From Streptomyces acidicola (GTDB lineage Bacteria; Actinomycetota; Actinomycetes; Streptomycetales; Streptomycetaceae), in the NCBI RefSeq assembly GCF_009377235.1, contig NZ_VMNX01000006.1:50170-114169 (forward strand): a stretch of 64,000 nucleotides of DNA, given 5' to 3'. Of the stretch, positions 18,334 through 27,701 are shown one piece after another (positions within the stretch are counted from its first letter, which is position 1; the number at the start of each line of letters is the position of its first letter). A program made the translations under genes and the position numbers. The notes beneath the pieces are model-generated. The model worked only from the letters and a program-made list of their open reading frames with translations. It made no database searches and was not told where the DNA came from.

Positions 18334-20025
18334 TCAGAGCTGCGACAGTTCGTCCACAAGGTCGTCCAGGCCCAGGGCACCCTGGGACAGGGCCGCCATG
18401 TGCCAGGCCTTGAGGTCGAAGGCGTCGCCGTGGCGCCGCCGCGCGTTCTCGCGGCCCAACAGCCAGGCGCGCTCGCCGAGTTTGTAGCCGATGGCCTGGC
18501 CGGGGATGGTGAGATAGCGGGTCAGCTCGCTCTCCACGAAGTCCGCCGGGCGGCTGCTGTGCGCGCCGAAGAACTCCTGGGCCAGCTCGGGCGTCCAGCG
18601 CTCCCCCGGACGGAAGGGGGAGTCGGCCGGGATCTCCAGCTCCAGGTGCATACCGATGTCGACGATGACGCGGGCCGCACGCATCATCTGCGCGTCGAGA
18701 TAGCCGAGCCGCTCCTCCGCGTCCGCCAGGAAGCCCAGCTCGTCCATGAGCCGCTCCGCGTACAGGGCCCAGCCCTCCACGTTCGCGCTGACGCCGCCGA
18801 CGGCGGCCTGGTAGCGGGAGAGGTCGTCCTTGACGTGCACCCACTGCGCGAGCTGGAGGTGGTGGCCGGGGACGCCCTCGTGGTACCAGGTCGACACCAG
18901 GTCGTACACCGGGAAGCGGGTCAGCCCCATGGTGGGCAGCCAGGTACTGCCCGGGCGTGAGAAGTCCTCGGACGGAGCCATGTAGTACGGGGCCGCGGCG
19001 CCGCCCGGCGGGGCGATGCGGGACTCCACCTTCCGTACCCGCTCCGCGAGTTCGAAGTGCGTGCCGTCCAGTTTCTCGACCGCCCGGTCCATCAGGACCT
19101 GCAGCCACTCCCGGACCTCGTCGACGCCCTCGATGTGCCGGCCGTGCTCATCGAGGTGCGCCAGCGCCTCCCACGGCGTCTTCGCGCCCGGGAGGATCTT
19201 CTCGGCCTCCTGTTTCATCTCGACGAGCAGACGGTGGAACTCCGACCAGCCGTACGCGTACGCCTCGTCCAGGTCCAGGTCCGTACCGTTGAAGTAGCGT
19301 GACCAGCGTGCGTACCGCTCGCGGCCCACCACGTTCGGGGCGCCCTCGACGGTGGGTGTGTACGTGTCGCGCATCCAGTCCCGCAGTTCGACGACGGCCG
19401 CGGTCGCCGTGCCGGCCGCCTCGTCCAGTTCGGCGCGCAGCGCGTCGGGGCCCGCCGACGCGAAGTCCTCGAACCAGCCACGGCCCGAACCGTCCATGTC
19501 CGCCCACTCGGTGAGCTGCTCGATGAACGTGGCGGTGGGGCGTGGAGCCGCGTACAGCTTGCGCTCCAGACCGAGGGAGAGGGACTCGCGGTAGCCCGCC
19601 AGCGCGGCCGGCACCGCGCGCAGCCGGGCGGCGATCGCCGCCCAGTCCTCGTCCGTGTCGGTGGGGGTCACGGTGAAGATGTCGCGCACATGGTGCGCCG
19701 GCGTCGACATGTTGCCGACCGCCCGGAGGCCCTCCTCGGCCTCGTGCACGGCAAGTTGCGCGGTGAGCCGCTCGCGCAGCAGGCGCGCGCAGCGGCGCTC
19801 GATGTCGCTGTCCGCGCCCGGCTGCCGCTCCGCCTCGTCCAGCCGGGCGAGCGTCGCCCTCATCAGCTCCGCCTCGGCCTCCTGGCCTGCGGGCGACGTG
19901 TCGGGCAGCTTGCTCGAACTCTCCTTCACACCGAGGTACGTACCGGTCACCGGGTCGAAGGCGACGAGCTCGTCGACGTAGGCGTCGGCGACTTCACGGG
20001 GCAGTGGGCTCTTGGTGTCAGACAT
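18334..20025 (-). CDS. DUF885 protein, predicted zinc carboxypeptidase-like
   Basis: 563 residues from ATG 20025, chosen because AGGA lies 8 nt upstream; another ATG at 20034 is in frame. DUF885 members are thought to be metallopeptidase-like proteins. The expected HExxxHH-like motif is present in WYHEGVPGHHLQLAQ near residue 375, with acid-rich helices around it. No signal peptide is evident, so it is probably cytoplasmic. It converges on the SDR gene and stands alone on its strand. The substrate is unknown. Confidence 0.85.
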   Translation of the reverse strand: MSDTKSPLPREVADAYVDELVAFDPVTGTYLGVKESSSKLPDTSPAGQEAEAELMRATLARLDEAERQPGADSDIERRCARLLRERLTAQLAVHEAEEGLRAVGNMSTPAHHVRDIFTVTPTDTDEDWAAIAARLRAVPAALAGYRESLSLGLERKLYAAPRPTATFIEQLTEWADMDGSGRGWFEDFASAGPDALRAELDEAAGTATAAVVELRDWMRDTYTPTVEGAPNVVGRERYARWSRYFNGTDLDLDEAYAYGWSEFHRLLVEMKQEAEKILPGAKTPWEALAHLDEHGRHIEGVDEVREWLQVLMDRAVEKLDGTHFELAERVRKVESRIAPPGGAAAPYYMAPSEDFSRPGSTWLPTMGLTRFPVYDLVSTWYHEGVPGHHLQLAQWVHVKDDLSRYQAAVGGVSANVEGWALYAERLMDELGFLADAEERLGYLDAQMMRAARVIVDIGMHLELEIPADSPFRPGERWTPELAQEFFGAHSSRPADFVESELTRYLTIPGQAIGYKLGERAWLLGRENARRRHGDAFDLKAWHMAALSQGALGLDDLVDELSQL

Positions 20026-20104
20026 ACGGGCCATCCTGGTACGGCGGTGGGGGCGGCGTCAGCCCGGTGAACCAGGCGCGCGCCGCCGGACGGCCGGATT
20101 CCGC

Positions 20105-20596
20105 TCAGGGCATGACGCGGTCGGCGCGAGGCGGCAGCAGTGGCCCGCAGTCCCACTGCTGGAAGATCAACCGGGTCTCCACCCGCGCCACCTCCCGCCG
20201 TGAGGTGAACTCGTCGAGGACCAGCCGCTGCAGATCCGCCATGTCCGCGACCGCGACATGCACGAGATAGTCGTCAGGGCCGGTCAGATGAAAGACCGTC
20301 CGTGACTCCTCAAGGGCCCGGATGCGCTCCACGAACGGCCCCACCAGTTCCCGTCGATGCGGCCTGACCTGCACGGACAGCAGCGCCTCCAGGCCGCGAC
20401 CGAGCTTGGCCGGATCGAGCCGCAGCCGATGACCGAGGATCACGCCGCAGCGGCGCAGCCGCGTCACCCGGTCCAGGCAGGTCGACGGCGCCACCCCGAC
20501 CTGCGCCGCGAGATCGCGGTAGGTCGTCCGGGCGTCGTTCTGCAACAACCGCAGAAGGTGGAGATCCACCGGATCCAGTGCGACGGATTCAGCCAT
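20105..20596 (-). CDS. Lrp/AsnC-family regulator beside a trans-sulfuration enzyme
   Basis: 163 residues. Amino-terminal HTH (LDPVDLHLLRLLQNDARTTY, then DLAAQVGVAPSTCLDRVTRLRRCGVI) and RAM domain (FHLTGPDDYLVHVAVADMADLQRLV). It is divergent, by about 60 bp, from a PLP-dependent Cys/Met-metabolism gene. Lrp-family regulators next to such genes commonly control them in response to an amino acid substrate or product, so a local activator or repressor role is likely. It resembles the first Lrp-type gene here only in family, not closely in sequence. Confidence 0.9.
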   Translation of the reverse strand: MAESVALDPVDLHLLRLLQNDARTTYRDLAAQVGVAPSTCLDRVTRLRRCGVILGHRLRLDPAKLGRGLEALLSVQVRPHRRELVGPFVERIRALEESRTVFHLTGPDDYLVHVAVADMADLQRLVLDEFTSRREVARVETRLIFQQWDCGPLLPPRADRVMP

Positions 20597-20656
20597 GCGC
20601 CGAACGTAACACGGGGCTCACCGCTGACAGCCCGCTCGATGTTCACCCTGGCGCCC

Positions 20657-21904
20657 ATGAACCCATCGAGCACGCACGCGTACGACCGCGCACGCACCAC
20701 GCCGCGCGCGCTGGCCACCGAAGCCGTGCACGCGGGCCGCGACGACCTCGCGCGCCAGGGCCTGCACGCCCCGCCGATCGACCTGTCGACCACCTATCCC
20801 TCGTACGACAGCCGCGGCGAGGCCGCCCGTATCGACGCCTTCGCCGCCGACGGCGCACTGCCGGAGGGGACACCGGTCTACGGGCGGCTCGGCAACCCGA
20901 CCGTCGCCCGCTTCGAGACGGCCCTCGCCCGGCTCGAAGGCACCGAGAGCGCGGTCGCGTTCGCGAGCGGCATGGCCGCGCTGAGCGCCGTGCTCCTCGC
21001 ACGTGCCTCGACGGGGCTGCGCCACGTCGTCGCCGTACGCCCGCTGTACGGGTGCAGCGACCATCTGCTGACCGCGGGACTGCTCGGCTCGGAGGTCACC
21101 TGGGTCGACCCGGCCGGCATCGCGGACGCGCTGCGCCCCGACACCGGGCTGGTGCTCGTCGAGTCCCCGGCCAACCCGACCCTCGCCGAACTCGACCTGC
21201 GGGCCATCGCCCACGCCTGCGGTTCGGTGCCGCTCCTCGCGGACAACACCTTCGCCACGCCCGTGCTGCAACGCCCGGTGGAACACGGCGCCCGGCTCGT
21301 CCTGCACAGCGCCACCAAGTACCTCGGCGGCCATGGGGACGTCATGGCCGGGGTCGTGGCCTGCGACGAGGAGTTCGCCGGGCGGCTGCGCCAGGTCCGC
21401 TTCGCCACCGGCGGCGTCCTCCACCCGCTCGCCGGTTACCTGCTGCTGCGCGGCCTCGCGACCCTGCCGGTACGGGTCCGCGCGGCCTCCGCGACCGCCG
21501 CGGAACTCGCCCGGCGCCTTGCCGCCGACCCACGTGTCGCCCGCGTCCACTACCCGCGTATCGGCGGCGCCATGGTCGCCTTCGAGGTCCACGGCGACCC
21601 CCACGAGGTGATCGCCGGCGTCCGCCTCGTCACACCGGCCGTGAGCCTCGGCAGCGTCGACACGCTGATCCAGCATCCCGCGTCCATCAGCCACCGCATC
21701 GTCGCGGAGCCGGACCGGCACGGGGCCGGGGTCAGCGACCGTCTGCTCCGTATGTCGGTGGGCCTGGAGGACGTCGAGGACCTGTGGGGCGACCTCGACG
21801 GGGCGCTGGGCACGGACCGGCGCTCCCGGCGGAGCGTTAGCGCTCCTGGGCCCTCTCGTACGGCAGACGGGAGGCCATTGGTGTCGCGTCCAGGCGGGCG
21901 GTGA
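20657..21904 (+). CDS. Cys/Met-metabolism PLP-dependent enzyme (trans-sulfuration family)
   Basis: 415 residues from ATG 20657; an in-frame ATG at 20639 is also possible. Seen: [24 protein letters not shown], a Tyr for PLP stacking ([10 protein letters not shown]), [16 protein letters not shown], and the PLP lysine K221 in [11 protein letters not shown]. This is the family of cystathionine gamma-synthase, gamma-lyase and methionine gamma-lyase; the exact reaction cannot be fixed. The last 68 nt overlap the convergent ACT-GNAT gene, giving an arginine/serine-rich tail beyond the conserved domain. Control by the divergent Lrp gene is likely. Confidence 0.88.
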   Translation: MNPSSTHAYDRARTTPRALATEAVHAGRDDLARQGLHAPPIDLSTTYPSYDSRGEAARIDAFAADGALPEGTPVYGRLGNPTVARFETALARLEGTESAVAFASGMAALSAVLLARASTGLRHVVAVRPLYGCSDHLLTAGLLGSEVTWVDPAGIADALRPDTGLVLVESPANPTLAELDLRAIAHACGSVPLLADNTFATPVLQRPVEHGARLVLHSATKYLGGHGDVMAGVVACDEEFAGRLRQVRFATGGVLHPLAGYLLLRGLATLPVRVRAASATAAELARRLAADPRVARVHYPRIGGAMVAFEVHGDPHEVIAGVRLVTPAVSLGSVDTLIQHPASISHRIVAEPDRHGAGVSDRLLRMSVGLEDVEDLWGDLDGALGTDRRSRRSVSAPGPSRTADGRPLVSRPGGR

Positions 21905-23297
21905 CGACCAGGGTGCCCTCCTCGATCTGGTAGTCGAGGGGGAGCCCCAGGCCGCGCATCGCGGCGACCATGCCGGTGTTGGAGGACTGCGTGACGGCGT
22001 ACACGCTCGCGCAGCCCGCCTCGGCCGCCATCGTCACCAGACGGCCCAGCAGTTCGCTGCCGATGCCCCGCCGCTGCCACGCGTCCTCGACCAGCAGCGC
22101 GACCTCCGTCTCGTCGCCGTCCCACATCAGGTGGCCGAGACCGACGATCTTCCCCGAGGCCGTCTGCACGGCCAGGGTGCGGCCGAAGCGGGGGCTGAGG
22201 AGGTGGTTGAGGTAGCGGTCGGCGTCGCCCACCGGGCCGTGGTAGCGCAGGCCCAGCGTGCGCGCCGAGCACCGCGCGTGCATCGCCTTCGCCGCGTCGA
22301 GGTCGTCCGTGTCGGCGCGCCGTACCTTTATGTCGCTGCCCTCCGCCAGCTTCAGCACGTCCTGGCTGCGCGGAATCCGCGGACCCAGCCGGGCGTCCAG
22401 CTCCACCAGGGCCCGCGCCCGCGCGAACTCCGTCGGCGTGAACGGCAGATACGGCCGCTCCACCGTGATCACCCCGCCCTCCGGCGCCCGCAGCCGCATC
22501 ACCGTGTCCTCCGGGGCCTCTTCCTGGGGCAGGGCCGCGTCGGGAGCCGACGGAGGTCCCTCCTGCTCATGGGGGTCCCCCCGCTCGAGCGAAGCCGAGA
22601 GTGGGGGAGGAGCCGAGAACTGGGGGGAGGGAAGCGAGCGGATGGTGCACCGGCCGAGCAACTGGCGCAGGGCGAGCGGGAGTTCCGCCGCGTCCAGCGC
22701 CGTCCGCGTGGCGAGGCCCAGCACCCGGGTGGGCGCGTCGACGAGGTCGTGGGCGTCGGCCCGCTCGATCCACGTATCTCCGCCGCCCGCCTGCGACACC
22801 GCACGGGTGATCTCGGAGGCGGGCAGCTCCTCGGGCGCACGCAGCAGGAACTCGTCCACCGTGCCCTCGGCCAGCGGATGCGTCTGCAGGCTGAGGATGT
22901 CCACCCGGTGACCGGCCAGCGCGCCGCACAGCGTGGCCAGCGAGCCGGGCTCGTCCTTCACCGTCGTCCTCATCCGCCACAGCGCCAACGCCCCCTCGGA
23001 CCCGGACGGCCCGGCCTGCTGCTCCTCGGCGGGCGGCCGGGCGCCGGTATCGTCCGCCGGCGGTGCGTGGCCGTGGCGGCGTGACCACCACATGTGGAAG
23101 CCGGCCGTGGCGATGAGTACTAACGCCGAGATCAGCAGCAGCGCCGGACCGTCCGGCCCGTGCCCGATCAGGTTCGCCACGGCGTCGGCGACCGCCACGG
23201 CCGTGAACAGCGCGGCGAGTTCCACCACGTCCCGTCGCCAGTGGTGGACGGGGCGACCGTCTCTCGCCCGCTTCACATCAGACATCTCAGGAGTCAT
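21837..23297 (-). CDS. Membrane-anchored ACT-GNAT fusion protein
   Basis: 486 residues. Seen in order: two hydrophobic helices (about residues 24-70), a Pro/Gln-rich linker, an ACT domain (about 105-185, MRTTVKDEPGSLATLCGAL), a variable linker that includes the 42-bp Streptomyces repeat (codons for PPLSASLERGDP), and a GNAT acetyltransferase domain (about 325-470) with the acetyl-CoA loop EDAWQRRGIGSELLGRL. ACT domains bind amino acids, so this may be an amino-acid-regulated acetyltransferase held at the membrane; similar actinobacterial ACT-GNAT fusions exist. The target is unknown. The upstream ATG (23297) lacks a ribosome binding site; ATG 23285 is the alternative. Confidence 0.82.
   Translation of the reverse strand: MTPEMSDVKRARDGRPVHHWRRDVVELAALFTAVAVADAVANLIGHGPDGPALLLISALVLIATAGFHMWWSRRHGHAPPADDTGARPPAEEQQAGPSGSEGALALWRMRTTVKDEPGSLATLCGALAGHRVDILSLQTHPLAEGTVDEFLLRAPEELPASEITRAVSQAGGGDTWIERADAHDLVDAPTRVLGLATRTALDAAELPLALRQLLGRCTIRSLPSPQFSAPPPLSASLERGDPHEQEGPPSAPDAALPQEEAPEDTVMRLRAPEGGVITVERPYLPFTPTEFARARALVELDARLGPRIPRSQDVLKLAEGSDIKVRRADTDDLDAAKAMHARCSARTLGLRYHGPVGDADRYLNHLLSPRFGRTLAVQTASGKIVGLGHLMWDGDETEVALLVEDAWQRRGIGSELLGRLVTMAAEAGCASVYAVTQSSNTGMVAAMRGLGLPLDYQIEEGTLVVTARLDATPMASRLPYERAQER
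22571..22612. repeat. 42-bp Streptomyces interspersed repeat, copy 1 (inside a gene)
   Basis: Begins GGGGGTCCCCCCGCTCGAG and ends GAGAGTGGGGGAGGAG, and can fold on itself (GGGGG/CCCCC, CTCG/CGAG). It matches the copy at 48290-48331 at 38 of 42 positions. It lies within the linker of the ACT-GNAT gene, in frame and without a stop. Confidence 0.8.
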
Positions 23298-23431
23298 GCA
23301 ATCACTGTGACGGTAGGGTGTTGCGTGATCACGAACTCTCTGTGACTGATCGGTTAAGTAGCGTTCCGCACCTTTTGCTGCTCTTTGTGCGCGCAGGTGC
23401 GGACGCCATCGGTGTCAGGGTCGTCTCAGGG
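23298..23431. promoter_or_regulatory. Short upstream region of the ACT-GNAT gene
   Basis: This 134-bp gap follows the phosphatase stop on the minus strand and carries the promoter of the leftward ACT-GNAT gene. TACCGT about 13 nt before the ATG is a possible -10, which would give a nearly leaderless mRNA. Nothing else is visible. Confidence 0.3.
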
Positions 23432-25027
23432 TTACTGTCCGACCCGTCCCGGCTGCAGGACCTTCGTGAACAGCACGGTCCCGTCCTGCTCGCGCAGCCG
23501 TACCGTCAGCTCCCCGCTGTCACCGTCGATGTCGACCTCGCCGAAGAACTGGTAACCGCCGGCAGGCGAGACGTTCGAGGCGGTCGGCGCCTTCACGAAC
23601 ACCCGCTCCGGGCCGAAGGTGTTGTCGAGGGCGCTCGCCGGGAACGCACCCGCGTTGAGCGGTCCGGAGACGAACTCCCAGAACGGCTCGAAGTCGGTGA
23701 ACGCGGCCCGCGACGGCTGGTAGTGCTGGGCCGAGGTGTGGTGGACGTCGGCGGTCAGCCACACCGTGCCCGTGATCCTGCGGTGCTTGATGAACCGCAG
23801 CAGCTCCGCGATCTGCAGCTCACGGCCCAGCGGAGCGCCCGGGTCGCCCTGCGCCACGGCCTCGATGTGCTGCTTGCCCTCGGTCGCGTCGGGGACGACC
23901 AGGCCGAGCGGCATGTCGGCGGCGATCACCTTCCACACCGCACGCGACCGGGACAACTCGCGCTTCAGCCACTCAAGCTGCTCGGCGCCGAGGATGCCCT
24001 GCGGGTCGGTGGTCTGGTCGTCCGGCGAGTTGGCGTTGCGGTACGTGCGCATGTCGAGCACGAACACGTCCAGCAGCGGGCCCTGGTGCAGCACTCGGTG
24101 GACCCGGCCGTCCCGCTCGCCCGGCCGCAGCGTGGAGATGGGGAAGTACTCGCTGAACGCCTGCCGCGCGCGCCCCACCAGGACGTCGACGCTCTTCTCG
24201 GTGTAGCGGGTGTCGGAGTCCAGGATCACCTGGCCCGGGTACCAGTTGTTGCGCACCTCGTGGTCGTCCCACTGGATGATCGACGGCACCTGGGCGTTGA
24301 AGTTCCTGAGGTTCTCGTCCAGCAGGTTGTAGCGGAAGTTGCCGCGGAACTCCGCGAGGGACTCCGCGACCTTGGACTTCTCCTCGGTGGTGATGTTCCG
24401 CCACACGCTGCCGTCGGGAAGCGTCGCCGTCGCCGCGATCGGCCCGTCGGCGTAGATGTTGTCGCCGCTGCACAGGAAGAAGTCCGGGTCCAGCGCGCCC
24501 ATCGCGTCGAAGATGCGGTAGCCGCCCAGGTCCGGGTTGATGCCCCAGCCCTGTCCCGCCAGGTCGCCCGACCACACGAAGCGCACTCCGTCACGGCGCT
24601 TCGCCGGTGCCGTACGGAACGTGCCGGTGACCGGCTCGCCGGTGCGGCGCGGGTCGTCCGGGTCGGCCAGCAGGACGCGATAGTGGATCTGCTCGCCCGA
24701 CGGCAGGCCGCGCAGCCGGGTCGTCCCGGTGAAGTCCGTGCCGGAGCCGAGCAGGGGGCCGTGCCGGCGGACCGGGTTACGGAAGGACTCGGTCGCGGAC
24801 GTCTCGACGATCATCCGGGCCGGGCGGTCGGAGCGCACCCACACCAGGCCGGAATTGGTGGTCACGTCCCCGGTCTGCACGCCCCATCCGGCCTGCGGCC
24901 GTCCGGACAGCGTGAACGCGGGTGCCGCGCCGAGGGTGGCGGGCACGGCCAGGGCCGCAGACGCGGCGAGAGAGCCGCGCAGCACGCTGCGGCGGCCGGG
25001 CAGGGGGCTCTGCGAACGGTGTGACAT
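23432..25027 (-). CDS. Secreted PhoD-type alkaline phosphatase/phosphodiesterase
   Basis: 531 residues from ATG 25027, with GGAGG 7 nt upstream. A twin-arginine-like signal (GRRSVLRGSLAASAALAVPATLGA) suggests Tat export of a folded enzyme. After a fibronectin-like PhoD N-domain (to about residue 130) come metallophosphatase motifs: WSGDLAGQGWG, DFFLCSGDNIYADG, IQWDDHEVRNNW, ADMPLGLVV and WLTADVHHTSAQHY. PhoD enzymes use Fe/Ca to release phosphate from mono- and diesters such as teichoic acid and are usually phosphate-starvation (PhoP) controlled; no PHO box was identified here. It appears monocistronic. Confidence 0.92.
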   Translation of the reverse strand: MSHRSQSPLPGRRSVLRGSLAASAALAVPATLGAAPAFTLSGRPQAGWGVQTGDVTTNSGLVWVRSDRPARMIVETSATESFRNPVRRHGPLLGSGTDFTGTTRLRGLPSGEQIHYRVLLADPDDPRRTGEPVTGTFRTAPAKRRDGVRFVWSGDLAGQGWGINPDLGGYRIFDAMGALDPDFFLCSGDNIYADGPIAATATLPDGSVWRNITTEEKSKVAESLAEFRGNFRYNLLDENLRNFNAQVPSIIQWDDHEVRNNWYPGQVILDSDTRYTEKSVDVLVGRARQAFSEYFPISTLRPGERDGRVHRVLHQGPLLDVFVLDMRTYRNANSPDDQTTDPQGILGAEQLEWLKRELSRSRAVWKVIAADMPLGLVVPDATEGKQHIEAVAQGDPGAPLGRELQIAELLRFIKHRRITGTVWLTADVHHTSAQHYQPSRAAFTDFEPFWEFVSGPLNAGAFPASALDNTFGPERVFVKAPTASNVSPAGGYQFFGEVDIDGDSGELTVRLREQDGTVLFTKVLQPGRVGQ

Positions 25028-25180
25028 GAATGCGCCTCCAGGGACGGATCCGGCCAATGGGCACTGCCACAACTACTGGTGCACCACGGCTCACACGGAA
25101 ACCACAAGTGAACAGCCGACCGCGCGAAGAAAGGAACCGGCGTGCGACTCCGGGCGCGTCGCGCCCTCGGGAGCCGGTTC

Positions 25181-25222
25181 ACGGGTCCTCAGGCACGGGT
25201 CCTCGGGCACGGGACCTCAGGC
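25181..25222. repeat. Three tandem 14-bp repeats
   Basis: Units ACGGGTCCTCAGGC, ACGGGTCCTCGGGC and ACGGGACCTCAGGC stand head to tail, followed by a partial ACGGGAGGG. They lie between the divergent-upstream side of the phosphatase gene and the 3' end of the mocR gene, just beyond its stop. Confidence 0.7.
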
Positions 25223-25245
25223 ACGGGAGGGAGCGGCCCGTGCCC

Positions 25246-26700
25246 TCACGGAGCGACCCGAGCCATCAGTCGCACCCCCTCACGAATCCGCCCCGGCGAC
25301 AGATGCGCGTATCCCAGCACCAACCGCACCCGGTCGTCCGGAACCCGCCCGTGGTCCGCGAGCGGACGCACCGAGACCCCGGCCGCCGTCACCCGTCTCA
25401 TGAACCGGTCCAGCGGTCCGTACGCGTCGGGCAGCGTGGCGATGACGTGCAGCCCCGCCGCGATCCCGGACACCTCCGTGCCGGGAAGGTGTTCCTCCAG
25501 GGCGGCTACGAGCGCGTCGCGCCGCTCCCGGTACGCGCGCTGGCAGCGCCGCAGTTGACGGTCGTAGTCGCCCCGCTCGACGAAGCGGGCGAACACCGCC
25601 TGGTCGAGCGTCGGATGGCCGAGGTCCATGGTCCGCTTCCGCTCCACGACCTCCTCGGCCGGCGCCTGAGGGACGCGCAGCCAGCCGAGCCGCAACCCCG
25701 GGGCGAGGGACTTGCTGACGGACCCGGTGTACGCGACCCGCTCGGGGTCGAGGCCCTGAAGCGCACCCACAGGGGCCCGGTCGTAGCGGAAGTCCCCGTC
25801 GTAGTCGTCCTCGACGACCAACCCGCCCAACGAGCGTACCCAGCCGAGGAGTTCGGCCCGCCGGCGCGCCGAGTACGCGATCCCGGACGGGAACTGGTGG
25901 GAGGGCGTGGTCACGACGACCCGTACCCCCGCCTCCCGCAGCGGGCCCATGGCCAGTCCCTCCGCGTCCAGCGGCAGCGGTACGGCGCCGATGCCCGCCG
26001 AGGCGTACAGCGCGTTGTGCTGGGGGCTCCCGGGGTCCTCGACGCCAACGGTGCGTACCCCGCGCGCGTGGAGCACGAAACCCAGCAGGGCCGCCGCCTG
26101 GGCCACGCCCGAGACCACCACGATCCGTTCCGGGTCCGCGACCACGCCCCGGCGCCGGGCGAGGAGCTCCGCGAGCGCCGTACGCAGCCGGGGCAGCCCG
26201 CGCGGATCGGGGTAGCCCAGCGCGTGGTGCGGGAGTTCGGCGAGCACTCCGCGCTGTGCCGCCGCCCACGCGGCACGCGGGAACAGCGACAGGTCCGGTG
26301 TCCCGGGGAGGAAGTCGGCGCGGGCACCGGGGAGACGCGGGGCGAGGTCACGCGCCCGGGGGCGCGCGGACCGTACGGCATCGCCCACCCAGGTGCCCGA
26401 GCCCCGCCCGCTCCTCACATACCCCTCGGCGGCCAGCTGTTCATACGCCTCTGTCACCAGTCCCCGTGACACGCCGAGATCGGCGGCCAGTTCACGGCTG
26501 GACGGCAGCCGGGTGCCCGGCGCGAGCCGCCCCGTACGGACCGCCTCGCGCAGCGCCGCCTGCAACGTGCGCCCACGCGCGCGTGCCGGTGCGGAGGCGG
26601 CCGGCAGAAGCAGTTCCCAGGAGGCGGCCCACGGAGCGGAACCCGACGGCGGACCCTGCGGACCTCGCCGGCCTTCCGGATTGGTCCCCGATGACGTCAT
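25246..26700 (-). CDS. MocR/PdxR-type regulator (GntR HTH fused to aminotransferase domain)
   Basis: 484 residues. A GntR winged helix (about residues 42-100, SSRELAADLGVSRGLVTEAYEQL) is followed by a fold-type-I aminotransferase-like domain with VEDPGSPQHNALY, VVEDDYDGDFRYD and the PLP lysine in YTGSVSKSLAPGLRLGW. MocR proteins use PLP or related ligands to switch transcription, typically of a divergent gene. Here the divergent gene, 47 bp away, encodes an EamA transporter, and the gap holds paired GGACC motifs. PdxR-type control of vitamin B6 synthesis is unlikely since no pdx gene is adjacent. Confidence 0.92.
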   Translation of the reverse strand: MTSSGTNPEGRRGPQGPPSGSAPWAASWELLLPAASAPARARGRTLQAALREAVRTGRLAPGTRLPSSRELAADLGVSRGLVTEAYEQLAAEGYVRSGRGSGTWVGDAVRSARPRARDLAPRLPGARADFLPGTPDLSLFPRAAWAAAQRGVLAELPHHALGYPDPRGLPRLRTALAELLARRRGVVADPERIVVVSGVAQAAALLGFVLHARGVRTVGVEDPGSPQHNALYASAGIGAVPLPLDAEGLAMGPLREAGVRVVVTTPSHQFPSGIAYSARRRAELLGWVRSLGGLVVEDDYDGDFRYDRAPVGALQGLDPERVAYTGSVSKSLAPGLRLGWLRVPQAPAEEVVERKRTMDLGHPTLDQAVFARFVERGDYDRQLRRCQRAYRERRDALVAALEEHLPGTEVSGIAAGLHVIATLPDAYGPLDRFMRRVTAAGVSVRPLADHGRVPDDRVRLVLGYAHLSPGRIREGVRLMARVAP

Positions 26701-26705
26701 GGAAG

Positions 26706-26722
26706 TGGACCTTAAACCGGAC
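26706..26722. promoter_or_regulatory. Candidate MocR operator (GGACC direct repeat)
   Basis: GGACC, seven bases (TTAAACC), GGACC: a direct repeat in the 47-bp gap between mocR and the divergent transporter gene. MocR regulators often bind direct repeats, and the position can affect both promoters. Confidence 0.4.
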
Positions 26723-26747
26723 CGCCCGCCTTCATAGCGTCACCACC

Positions 26748-27701
26748 ATGAACGCCACGACCACCCGCGGAACCCTCCTCACCGCCCTCGCCTGCGTCCT
26801 CGTCGGCGCCTCCTTCACCGCCAACAGCCTCCTGGGTGACTACCCGTACGCGGGCGGCCAGTTCCTCCGCTACGGCCTCGCCTGTCTGCTGCTCCTCCCG
26901 CTGGTCGGCCGCGGCGGCTCGGCAGCCCTGCGGCGGCTGGCCCCGCGTCAGTGGGCGCGGCTGGCGCTGCTCGCGGCCGTCGGCATGGTCGGGTTCAACC
27001 TCGCGGTGATCGCGGCCGAGCGCACCGCGGAACCCGCCGTACCCGGCGTCTTCGTGGGCTGTGCGCCCGTGGTCGTCGCCGTGGTCATCCCCCTCATGGA
27101 GGGGCGTCGACCGCAGCGGCTCGTCCTGTACGGCGCGTCGCTCGTCGCGGCGGGCGCGTTCACGGTCCAGGGGTGGGGCCGTACCGACGGCGCCGGAATC
27201 GCCTTCTCCCTGGGCGCCCTGGTGGGGGAGGTCGGTTTCGCGGTGCTCGCCGTGCCGGTGCTGCGCCCGCTCGGACCACGGCTGCTGTCGGCCACGGTGT
27301 GCGGGATCGCCGCGGTCGAGTCGGCGGCGGCCGGCGTCCTCACGGAGGGCACCGCCTGGCTGCGCACACCGGACCCGACCGAGACGGCCGCGCTGCTGTG
27401 GCAGGCGGTGGTCGTCACCGTCATCGGCTTCGTCTGCTGGTACATGGGCATGGAGCGCATCGGCGCGGAGCGCGCCACGCTCTTCTCCGGTCTCATCCCC
27501 GTGGCCGCCGCCTGCACCGCCCCCCTCGTCGGCACGGGCTCGTACGGCCTCGCACAGGCCCTCGGCAGCGCGCTGGTCGGTGCCGGGGTCGCACTGGGAT
27601 CGCGGGCGCCCGCCCGCGCCACGTCCGGGTCGCCACGCCTAAGTGGCCGCCGGGCGTCGCCTGGACAGGGCGGCACCCGTCGGATGGGATGGAGGGCGTG
27701 A
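26748..27701 (+). CDS. EamA/DMT-family transporter
   Basis: 317 residues from ATG 26748, with about ten hydrophobic helices arranged as two EamA repeats (residues 5-135 and 145-290), for example VLVGASFTANSLLGDYPY and CWYMGMERIGAERATLFSGL. Such proteins usually export or import small metabolites. The ATG has no clear ribosome binding site. The final 25 residues are basic and outside the family. The stop overlaps the sigma-factor start as GTGA, so the two are translationally coupled. The divergent MocR gene suggests control by a PLP- or amine-related ligand (inference). Confidence 0.88.
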   Translation: MNATTTRGTLLTALACVLVGASFTANSLLGDYPYAGGQFLRYGLACLLLLPLVGRGGSAALRRLAPRQWARLALLAAVGMVGFNLAVIAAERTAEPAVPGVFVGCAPVVVAVVIPLMEGRRPQRLVLYGASLVAAGAFTVQGWGRTDGAGIAFSLGALVGEVGFAVLAVPVLRPLGPRLLSATVCGIAAVESAAAGVLTEGTAWLRTPDPTETAALLWQAVVVTVIGFVCWYMGMERIGAERATLFSGLIPVAAACTAPLVGTGSYGLAQALGSALVGAGVALGSRAPARATSGSPRLSGRRASPGQGGTRRMGWRA

